A stretch of DNA of 64,000 nucleotides from Bradyrhizobium septentrionale (GTDB taxonomy: Bacteria > Pseudomonadota > Alphaproteobacteria > Rhizobiales > Xanthobacteraceae). Under the pieces are notes generated by a model. It saw only the letters and a list, made by a program, of their open reading frames with translations, had not been told where the DNA came from and did no database searches. The translations under genes and the position numbers were made by a program. The stretch spans positions 6,776,501-6,840,500 of the forward strand of contig NZ_CP088285.1 of NCBI RefSeq assembly GCF_011516645.4. The letters run 5' to 3'. Below are positions 57,828 to 64,000 of this stretch, piece after piece. Numbering within the stretch: the first letter of the stretch is position 1; each line of letters opens with the position of its first letter.

Positions 57828-58730
57828 ATGCTTGCTATATTGCCAAGCATGATGCCATCCGATCCCAATTCCACCGAGTTTCGCCGCCGCCGGTTCCGCC
57901 CGATCCCGGTGCGGATGCTGGTGCCGAACATGATCACGCTGCTGGCGATCTGCGCCGGCCTCACCGCGATCCGGCTCTCGACGGAAGGGCGGATGGAGCT
58001 TGCGGTCGCCGCCATCGTGTTCGCCGCGATCCTCGACGGCATCGACGGCCGCGTCGCGCGGCTGATCAAGGGCCAATCGAAATTCGGCGCCGAGCTCGAC
58101 AGCCTTGCCGACTTCGTCAATTTCGGCGTCGCGCCGGGCCTGATCCTGTATTTCTGGACGCTGCATGAACTGAACAATGGCGGCTGGATAGCCGCGATGG
58201 TGTTTGCGATCTCCGGCGGCCTGCGGCTGGCGCGCTTCAACGCCTCGATCGACGATCCGAACAAGCCGGCCTTCGCCGCCAACTATTTCACCGGCGTGCC
58301 GGCGCCGGCCGGCGCGATTACCGTGCTGCTGCCGATCTATCTCGCCTTCCTCGGCGTGCCGATGCCGCCGGCGACGCTGACCGCGTTCTACACGCTCCTG
58401 ATCGCGTTCCTGATGGTATCGCGGCTGCCGGTATTCTCCGGCAAGACCGTGAAGATGCGCGTGCCGCCGGAGATGGTGCTGCCGGTGTTCGTTGCCGTGG
58501 TATTCTTTGTCGCGCTGTTGATCGGCTATCCCTGGCACATCCTGTCGGCCGGCTCGGTGCTGTATCTGATCAGCCTGCCCTGGGGCTGGAAATCCTATCG
58601 CGACCAGGAGCGCAGCCTCGCCGCGCAGACGCAGGCGGCGGGTGCAGCCGCGCCGGCATCGGCTGCCGCGCCCTACGCGGCACCGGCCGCGGAGAGTGAC
58701 CGGGACGATCGTCCGACGCATTTGCATTGA
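57828..58730 (+). CDS. pssA: CDP-diacylglycerol-serine O-phosphatidyltransferase
   Basis: A 300-residue CDP-alcohol phosphatidyltransferase with six to eight membrane helices. The active motif D-G-x2-A-R-x8-G-x3-D-x3-D maps to DGRVARLIKGQSKFGAELDS through D95 (first D 73). It makes phosphatidylserine; psd directly upstream acts next. The C-terminal about 40 residues are Ala/Pro-rich and dispensable-looking. ATG 57828 has GGAG 9 bases before; a later Met at 57849 is possible. Confidence 0.92.
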   Translation: MLAILPSMMPSDPNSTEFRRRRFRPIPVRMLVPNMITLLAICAGLTAIRLSTEGRMELAVAAIVFAAILDGIDGRVARLIKGQSKFGAELDSLADFVNFGVAPGLILYFWTLHELNNGGWIAAMVFAISGGLRLARFNASIDDPNKPAFAANYFTGVPAPAGAITVLLPIYLAFLGVPMPPATLTAFYTLLIAFLMVSRLPVFSGKTVKMRVPPEMVLPVFVAVVFFVALLIGYPWHILSAGSVLYLISLPWGWKSYRDQERSLAAQTQAAGAAAPASAAAPYAAPAAESDRDDRPTHLH

Positions 58731-58744
58731 AGCCTCTCTCTGAC

Positions 58745-58875
58745 CCGTCATCCCGCGCAAAGGCTTCGCCTTTGTCGCTGGAGGTGCGCGTAGCGCGTCT
58801 CGAAGGATGCACGGCCACCAGCCGGGCCGTCGACCCTTCGAGGGCCGCTGAAGCGGCGGCCACCTCAGGGTGACG
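58745..58875. repeat. dispersed palindromic repeat, family C (copy 3, diverged)
   Basis: It opens CCGTCATCCCGCGCAAAGGC and closes CACCTCAGGGTGACGG, sharing the core GGAGGTGCGC and CTTCGAGG-type arms of the other copies. It is the only element in the 270-base gap between pssA and the RraA-like gene. Confidence 0.75.
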
Positions 58876-59000
58876 GTGATAGAGCTGGTTGCGTCTTCCC
58901 AAATATCAGCCATGAGCGTGGCTCGGTTGGGTTCGTCGCCGATCTCGGCTATAGGCCTAAGACCGGCCAGCGAACGCCAAAAAATCAGGAGAGAAACGCC

Positions 59001-59720
59001 GTGACGACATCCGCTTCCGCCCCGCTTCCTGCCTCCGTCCTTGAAGCGTTGGCGCGCTACGACACGCCGACGATCTGCAACGCGATGGAGATCGTCGCGC
59101 CGGAGCGCCGTCTGATCGGCTACACGGTGAAGCCGCTGGTCTGCCCGTTCCCGACGCTGCCGCCGATCGTCGGCTATGCGCGCACGGTGGCGATCCGCTC
59201 GGTGTTGAAGTCCGGCCTCTCGGCCGAGGAGCAGTCGAAGCGCCGCATCGAATATTACGAATATGTCGGCACCGGTTTTGGTCCGCGCATCTCCGTGATC
59301 CAGGACATCGACGGTCCCGACGTCGGCTACGGCGCGTTCTGGGGTGAGGTGCAGAGCAACGTGCACAAGGCGCTCGGCTGCCTCGGCGTCATCACCGACG
59401 GCTCGATCCGCGACATTCCGCAATGGGCCCCGGGCTTCCAGGCGCTGGCCGGCTCGATCGGCCCGTCGCACGCCTGGGTGCATGCCGAGAGCTTCGGCGG
59501 CGAGGTTCGCGTCGCCGGGATGACGGTGCGCTCCGACGATCTGATCCACGCCGACAGCCACGGCGCGATCGTGATCCCCTACGAGATCGCGGCCAAACTG
59601 CCGGAAGCCGCCGAACTCTGCGGCCGCCGCGAGACCCCGATCCTGGACATCGCGCGCTCCAAGGATTTTACGCTCGAGAAGCTGAAGGATGCGCTGAAGC
59701 GCTCGGCGGAGATTCACTGA
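59001..59720 (+). CDS. RraA-like / HMG aldolase family protein
   Basis: A 239-residue RraA-fold protein. The Asp/Arg motif GVITDGSIRDIP (about 130-141) is the active-site hallmark of the metal-dependent 4-hydroxy-4-methyl-2-oxoglutarate aldolase subgroup, with EVQSNVHKALGCLG preceding. It may be an oxaloacetate decarboxylase or HMG aldolase rather than an RNase regulator. A hairpin terminator separates it from the convergent terC-like gene. Confidence 0.8.
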   Translation: MTTSASAPLPASVLEALARYDTPTICNAMEIVAPERRLIGYTVKPLVCPFPTLPPIVGYARTVAIRSVLKSGLSAEEQSKRRIEYYEYVGTGFGPRISVIQDIDGPDVGYGAFWGEVQSNVHKALGCLGVITDGSIRDIPQWAPGFQALAGSIGPSHAWVHAESFGGEVRVAGMTVRSDDLIHADSHGAIVIPYEIAAKLPEAAELCGRRETPILDIARSKDFTLEKLKDALKRSAEIH

Positions 59721-59748
59721 GGCAGCATGCGCTGTCGATTTGCGGAAT

Positions 59749-59773
59749 GGCGGGCCACGAGGCCCGCCGTTTT
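59749..59773 (+). terminator. terminator after the RraA-like gene
   Basis: GGCGGGCC pairs with GGCCCGCC across ACGA and is followed by GTTTTG. It lies between convergent genes. Confidence 0.85.
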
Positions 59774-59783
59774 GCCTTCAGCC

Positions 59784-60404
59784 TCACGCCGGCGCGACCT
59801 TCGCGATCTCGGATGCGCCGCGCACCGTCATGTCGATCGCGACATAGAGGATCACGGCGAGGCCGACATAGGCGATCCAGCGGTGGTTCTGCAGCAGTTT
59901 TGCGATGAAGCTGGCGGCCGCGCCCATCATCGCGATCGAGAGCGCCAGCCCGAACACCAGCACGATCGGCTGCTCGCGCGCTGCACCTGCCACGGCCAGC
60001 ACGTTGTCGAGCGACATCGAGACGTCGGCGACGATGATCTGGGTCGTCGCCTGCAGCAGCGTCTTGCGCGGCGCCTCGGTCCCGTCGGCGCCATGCGCGG
60101 CCGTGGTCTCGTGTTCGATGGCGCGCAGCTCGCGCCACATCTTCCAGCATACCCACAGCAGCAGGATGCCGCCGGCCAATAGCAGGCCGACGATCTGCAT
60201 CAGTTGTGTGGTGACAAGGGCGAACAGGATGCGCAGCAGCGTGGCGGCGCCGATGCCGATCAGGATCGCCTTGCCGCGTTGCTTCTGCGGCAGGCCGGCC
60301 GCGGCAAGGCCGATCACGACGGCGTTGTCGCCGGCCAGCACGAGGTCGATGACGACGACTTGCAGCAAGGCGCTGAGGGCGTCGAGTGAAAACAGGTCGG
60401 ACAT
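59784..60404 (-). CDS. TerC family membrane protein
   Basis: A 206-residue protein with about seven helices. The metal-binding acidic motifs are DLVLAGDNAVVIGLA (D26) and VADVSMSLDNVLAVAG. TerC/YjbE/YkoY proteins are linked to Mn2+ export or tellurite resistance and to metalating exoenzymes. ATG 60404 is the first Met of the conserved core; upstream codons look like leader. A Mn-sensing RNA upstream could not be confirmed. Confidence 0.88.
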   Translation of the reverse strand: MSDLFSLDALSALLQVVVIDLVLAGDNAVVIGLAAAGLPQKQRGKAILIGIGAATLLRILFALVTTQLMQIVGLLLAGGILLLWVCWKMWRELRAIEHETTAAHGADGTEAPRKTLLQATTQIIVADVSMSLDNVLAVAGAAREQPIVLVFGLALSIAMMGAAASFIAKLLQNHRWIAYVGLAVILYVAIDMTVRGASEIAKVAPA

Positions 60405-60593
60405 GGATCTTGCTCCCCTTGAGGTCGGGGAGTGGACCGGTTCGACGACGCCGGCTGTTGCCGTCATGCGGACGGAAAATCCGCCACGACGCTGGTCACG
60501 TCGTGGGTCGAAGCAGGGCCACTCCAACTGAGTTCCAGTCCGACATCGCAGCTTGTGGCTGCCAGAGGGGCCCGGCCTGGGATTATGGTCGCG

Positions 60594-60935
60594 TTACCGA
60601 CGCAGCGCGGCCTGTTCCTCGAAGAACAGCGCCGCCTGATCCGGCTCGCCGAGGATCGCCGCCGCGCACCCCATGAAGGTGAACGCCCCGGCAAAATCCC
60701 ACAGCGTGAGGTTCGCCACGCTGCTGCGCACGTGGATCACGCACGCAGCCATCGCGGCAATGGCTGCCTCGGCGAACAACAGCAGGCTGAGCGCGGGCAG
60801 CACGAGTGCGGGCTCAACCAGACGGACCGTCAGGATGATCGGCAGCGCGGTGAGCACGCCGAACAGCAGGAGCATGCCGTACGGCTCCAGCGAGGGAGCC
60901 TTTCGCAAAATCCGGTCTGGAATGGTCGAGGACAT
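60594..60935 (-). CDS. small membrane protein of unknown family
   Basis: A 113-residue protein from ATG 60935 (AGGGA 5 bases upstream). Three or four hydrophobic segments (MLLLFGVLTALPIILTVRLV, LVLPALSLLLFAEAAIAAMA and FAGAFTFMGCAAAILG) suggest an inner-membrane protein. No family is recognised. It lies upstream of terC on the same strand, about 190 bases away. Confidence 0.6.
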   Translation of the reverse strand: MSSTIPDRILRKAPSLEPYGMLLLFGVLTALPIILTVRLVEPALVLPALSLLLFAEAAIAAMAACVIHVRSSVANLTLWDFAGAFTFMGCAAAILGEPDQAALFFEEQAALRR

Positions 60936-61010
60936 TTCGATCCCTGCCGATCCTTGCCGACCCTTGCCGATCCCGGCCTTGTCGTTCATTTCGACGATAT
61001 CAGAACGCAT

Positions 61011-61387
61011 TCACCTTGACGCGCGGCGCGGCGCCGCGCGACTGCAGGTCGCACGACAAGCTGACCATGCAGGCATCGTATTTGCTTTGGTCAGCGCCCT
61101 TGGGGCCGTCTTTCTGCGCGGATGAGGTCGTGTTTGGTGATAAAATCCGGAACCATCACGGCGACAAGCGGCGCCTGCGGCGCGTCAGGAACCAGGAGGC
61201 CGAGCAGATGCGCGACTGCCGAACGGGCCATGCGGCCGCTCTGGGTGACCATGGAGCGGGAGGCCCTGGGCCAGCCATGATGGACGCCGTTTTGGCGCCG
61301 CCGGCCGCGTGGCATACCATGGCAATGTCCGCTAGGGGCCTTTATCTTCGGTGGCAGCGCTGGGCGTACGATCGAAGGGCAATTTCG
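61011..61387. other. intergenic region upstream of the SDR gene
   Basis: No gene, repeat or hairpin was recognised here over 377 bases. The promoter of the SDR gene should lie in its 3' half. Confidence 0.5.
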
Positions 61388-62215
61388 ATGAATATGGCAG
61401 GCAAGACGGTGCTGATCACCGGTTCCACCGATGGCGTCGGCCGCTACGTCGCGATGAAGCTGGCTTCCGCCGGCGCCCGGGTGCTGATCCACGGCCGCGA
61501 TACCAAGCGAGCGCAGACCTTGGCCGACGAGATCAAGCGGGTCTCCGGCCGCGAGCCGATGTTCTATCAGGCCGATCTGTCCTCGCTCGCCGAGGTCCGC
61601 GAGTTCGCCCAGCTGGTGCTCGACGATCAGGAGCGGCTCGACGTGTTCATCAGCAACGCCGGCATCGGCTCGCAGAATGAGGGGCCGGCACGGCAGACCA
61701 GTAAGGACGGCCACGAGCTGCGCTTCGCCGTGAACTATCTCGCGGGCTTCCTGCTCGCGCATCTGCTGCTGCCGCGGCTCAAGGCGAGTGCGCCTGCGCG
61801 CATCGTCAATGTCGCCTCGCTCGGCCAGCACCCGATCGATTTCGACGACGTGATGATCACCAGGAACTACAGCGGTGCGCGCGCCTATGCGCAGAGCAAG
61901 CTGTCGCAGATCATGTTCACCATCGACCTTGCCGCGGAGCTCGAAGGCTCCGGCGTGACCGTCAATGCGCTGCACCCGGCGACCTACATGAACACCACGA
62001 TGGTGCGTGCCAGCGGCGCGACGCCGATCTCGACCGTCGAAAAGGGCGGCGACGCCATCCTGCGTCTGGTCCATGACGACGATGTCGCAAGCCAAAGCGG
62101 GCTGTTCTTCGACGGCAGGCGCGAGGTGCGCGCGCATGCCCAGGCCTATGACGCCGAGGCGCGCAGGCGGTTGCGGGCGCTGAGTCTGGCGCTTACCGGC
62201 TTGCGGGCTTCCTGA
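61388..62215 (+). CDS. short-chain dehydrogenase/reductase (retinol-dehydrogenase-like)
   Basis: A 275-residue SDR of the WW-oxidoreductase/retinol-dehydrogenase-like clade. The cofactor motif TGSTDGVGRYVAMKL begins at residue 11, ISNAGIG at about 84, Ser in IVNVASLG and the YxxxK in YAQSKLSQ. Arg after beta-2 (IHGRDTKRA) suggests NADP(H). The substrate is unknown. It is convergent with the MocR gene; their ends overlap by 23 bases. Confidence 0.85.
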   Translation: MNMAGKTVLITGSTDGVGRYVAMKLASAGARVLIHGRDTKRAQTLADEIKRVSGREPMFYQADLSSLAEVREFAQLVLDDQERLDVFISNAGIGSQNEGPARQTSKDGHELRFAVNYLAGFLLAHLLLPRLKASAPARIVNVASLGQHPIDFDDVMITRNYSGARAYAQSKLSQIMFTIDLAAELEGSGVTVNALHPATYMNTTMVRASGATPISTVEKGGDAILRLVHDDDVASQSGLFFDGRREVRAHAQAYDAEARRRLRALSLALTGLRAS

Positions 62216-63647
62216 CGCGGCGTGACGCCGGCGCGCCATGGGTGCGGTCTTGAGCGCGGATCGCCTCGAACAGACGCTTGCAGGCGGCCTGAACGCCGCG
62301 ATCGGGCACCGTTGCAATGCCGAGCAGCAGGCCGGGCTGCGCGCGTTTCGGTGAGACATACCAGGGCGAGAGCGGGGCGGGCGCCAGCCCGTGCGCGAGC
62401 ACCTGCCGCGCAATCGCGACGTCGTCGGTCTTGTCCGGCAGCGTCAGCATCACCGCGAGGCCTGCAACCCGCACATCGTTGCTCCACGTCCGCAGCGCAG
62501 CCGTCAGCGCATCGCGGCTGTCGCAATAGGCCCGCTTGGTTCGCCGGAGATGGCGGATGTAGTGACCATCGCGCATGAACTCCGCGGTCGAAAGCTGCAC
62601 CGCCGGTCCGGGGGCAGGGGCGAGACAGGTCGCCACATCGGCGAACTGCGCCGCCAGCGCTTCAGGGGCAACCAGGAAGCCGAGGCGAAGCGTCGGCGAG
62701 ATCGTCTTGCTGAAGGAACCGAGATGGATTACGCGGCCGGCAGCATCGATCGAGGCGAGTGCGGGCGCGGCGCGGCCGTCGAGCTGCAACTCGCCGAGAT
62801 AGTCGTCCTCGATGATCCAGGCGCCGGCCTGCGCGGCCCAGTCGAGCAGCTGGGCGCGACGCCTCAGTGACAGCGGGGGGCCGAGCGGCGCCTGCTGTCC
62901 CGGCGTCACGACCGCGAGCGCCGCGTCGGGCGCGTGCCGCAGGCCGTGCTCGACATCGACGCCATTGGCATCGACCGGGATCGCCACCGGCTCCAGCCGG
63001 GCGAGCTCGAGCCCCTTTCGGGTCAAGGGAAATCCCGGGTCTTCCAGCCATGCGCGGCGGCCTTCGAGGCCGAGCACGCGCAGCGCAAGGCCGAGCCCGC
63101 CGCTGAAGCCCGACGTGATGACGATCTGCGCGGGCGAGCATTCAAGCCCGCGCGCGATCGCAAGGTGGGCTGCGATCTCGCGCCGGAATTCGATCTCGCC
63201 GCGCGGATCGATGGTGCGCGTCACCGCGCTCAATTCCGCCCGCACGGCGCGTGCGCGGATTCGCGCCAGCAGTTTCGCGGGCAGGGTCTCTTGCGCGGGG
63301 ACACCCATCCGGAAGATGCCCTGACCGCTCAAATCCTGAAACATCTCCACGACCGAGCCGGGAACGACCGGCGCGTCGGGCTTCGCCGCTTTCCTCGGCC
63401 GCATCGCGACGGTGGTGCCGTTCGCCTTCGACGACACGATGTGCTGCGCGTCCGCCAGCCTGTCGTAGGCCGCCCGCACCGTGCCGCGCGCGACGCCGAG
63501 CTGGGCGGCGAGATCGAGCCATGACGGCAGCCGGGCGCCCGGCACCAGCACGCCATTGTCGATCGCCGCTGCAATCGCCCTGCGAATCTGCTCGGACAGC
63601 GGCGTCCGGCCTGAGCGGTCGAGCGCGATGGGAAGCGGGTTTGGCAT
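62193..63647 (-). CDS. MocR/PdxR-family transcriptional regulator
   Basis: A 484-residue chimeric regulator from ATG 63647. The N-terminal GntR winged helix (RTPLSEQIRRAIAAAIDNGV to ARGTVRAAYDRLADA, about 12-73) is followed by a linker and a fold-type I aminotransferase domain. The PLP lysine lies in LGSFSKTISPTLRLGF, with IIEDDYLGEL supplying the cofactor-binding Asp. Such regulators use PLP or an amino compound as effector. It is divergent from the secreted cupin gene with a dyad between, the likely target. An ATG at 63674 would overlap the dyad. Confidence 0.9.
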   Translation of the reverse strand: MPNPLPIALDRSGRTPLSEQIRRAIAAAIDNGVLVPGARLPSWLDLAAQLGVARGTVRAAYDRLADAQHIVSSKANGTTVAMRPRKAAKPDAPVVPGSVVEMFQDLSGQGIFRMGVPAQETLPAKLLARIRARAVRAELSAVTRTIDPRGEIEFRREIAAHLAIARGLECSPAQIVITSGFSGGLGLALRVLGLEGRRAWLEDPGFPLTRKGLELARLEPVAIPVDANGVDVEHGLRHAPDAALAVVTPGQQAPLGPPLSLRRRAQLLDWAAQAGAWIIEDDYLGELQLDGRAAPALASIDAAGRVIHLGSFSKTISPTLRLGFLVAPEALAAQFADVATCLAPAPGPAVQLSTAEFMRDGHYIRHLRRTKRAYCDSRDALTAALRTWSNDVRVAGLAVMLTLPDKTDDVAIARQVLAHGLAPAPLSPWYVSPKRAQPGLLLGIATVPDRGVQAACKRLFEAIRAQDRTHGAPASRRVRKPASR

Positions 63648-63658
63648 AGCCCGTGGTA

Positions 63659-63682
63659 CACCAATTCGGTTCATTCTTGGTG
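63659..63682. promoter_or_regulatory. inverted repeat, possible MocR operator
   Basis: CACCAA (63659-63664) and TTGGTG (63677-63682) are inverted, 12 bases apart, in the short space between the MocR gene and the divergent cupin. GntR-class sites often take this form. It favours the MocR start at 63647. Confidence 0.4.
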
Positions 63683-63735
63683 CTTCATTTTGGCCGCGTG
63701 CGCCCGCATCTATCCGATAGCAATGGAGGCATCAG

Positions 63736-64000
63736 ATGAAGACCCTATGGACGACGCTGCTGGCCTGCGCGGTTTTTGCGACCCCTGCGATGGCGCAATC
63801 GGTGACGCCGAAATTCGAGCACGCAATCACCAACATTCCCGGCAAGTCGCTGATCGCGGTCGAGGTCAACTTCCCGCCGGGCGAGCCGTCGGCACCGCAC
63901 CATCACGCCAAGTCGGCATTCCTCTATGTCTACGTCCTGCAGGGCGCGATCGAGAGCCAGCTGGAGGGCGAGGCGGCGCACATCTACCGCGCCGGGGACA
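63736..64000 (+). CDS. secreted cupin-domain protein (partial, runs off the window)
   Basis: The first 88 codons of a gene cut by the window end. The signal peptide (MKTLWTTLLACAVFATPAMA) ends near AMAQ. The cupin begins with VEVNFPPGEPSAPHHHAKSA, whose HHH is the metal-binding motif, then VYVLQGAIESQL. GGAGG is 6 bases before the ATG. It is divergent from the MocR gene, perhaps under its control. The substrate is unknown. Confidence 0.75.
   Translation, partial: MKTLWTTLLACAVFATPAMAQSVTPKFEHAITNIPGKSLIAVEVNFPPGEPSAPHHHAKSAFLYVYVLQGAIESQLEGEAAHIYRAGD

Noticed and set aside
57228..59717. A long minus-strand open frame (829 codons) across psd, pssA and the RraA-like gene.
   Set aside because: It overlaps three well-supported genes and a repeat and shows no family motifs.
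60405..60560. Possible Mn2+-sensing (yybP-ykoY) riboswitch upstream of the TerC gene.
   Set aside because: A CCCC/GGGG stem near the start exists, but the conserved loops of that RNA could not be matched. A covariance-model search would decide.
61200..61380. Minus-strand fragment with protein-like stretch LVAVMVPDFITKHDLIRA.
   Set aside because: It is short, lacks a start with a ribosome-binding site, and no family is recognised; probably chance.

Overview
The window looks like a chromosomal stretch of a Bradyrhizobium-type alphaproteobacterium. The evidence is the high GC content, Tat-exported TRAP substrate-binding proteins, DUF1289, DUF2865, DUF2934 and DUF2059 proteins, short Psd next to PssA, a class II DAHP synthase, and several families of long palindromic intergenic repeats. 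The species assignment is inference from gene content; no 16S or marker comparison was possible.

Layout. 0.1-3.1 kb: aromatic catabolism (HpaB-type monooxygenase, muconolactone isomerase) and a cysteine synthase homologue. 3.4-6.0 kb: a membrane aspartic protease, a DUF1289 protein and a hybrid-free sensor kinase. 6.0-8.4 kb: a lower-GC accessory patch with two orphan toxin/immunity modules. One is a DddA-like deaminase tip overlapping an Imm1 gene. The other is a broken HAE/CGPC deaminase followed by a DUF416 gene, and it is interrupted by a decayed RAYT-type transposase bounded by 19-bp inverted repeats. 8.6-11.9 kb: a hydroxyisobutyrate-dehydrogenase-like enzyme, a VOC protein, the Mrp/ApbC ATPase and a partial duplication of the mrp 3' end around a small HTH gene. 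12.0-14.5 kb: two tandem paralogous TRAP substrate-binding proteins. 14.7-24.7 kb: a heavy-metal-type RND efflux operon whose adaptor gene is split by an IS1182-family element, with a divergent two-component system that probably controls it.

24.7-34.4 kb: a PDZ-alpha/beta hydrolase, an M20 peptidase, the kynurenine pathway (kynU-kynA overlapping, kynB-like divergent), TRAP permease dctQM and moaA. 34.7-40.2 kb: lipoprotein, gph, SDR, rpiA, DUF2059, gor, DUF2934. 40.4-49.6 kb: a Ser-rich secreted peptide, a cupin, a 1-kb repeat-dense spacer, a hydrolase, aroG (class II), dgkA, a DAO-type oxidoreductase, nadE and DUF2865. 49.8-54.7 kb: a possible Cys-codon leader peptide, then cysS, a GNAT gene and cimA joined by ATGA overlaps, a VOC protein and a LOG protein. 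54.9-64 kb: an Atm1-type ABC exporter, psd, pssA, an RraA-like protein, TerC, an SDR, a MocR regulator and a divergent secreted cupin cut by the window end.

Most genes are core metabolism. The most unusual parts are the deaminase toxin/immunity remnants at 6.0-8.3 kb, the mrp 3'-end duplication, the CTAG-flanked IS1182 insertion in the efflux adaptor, the structured repeat at 41.6 kb and the candidate cysteine leader upstream of cysS. No rRNA, tRNA or CRISPR array was found.
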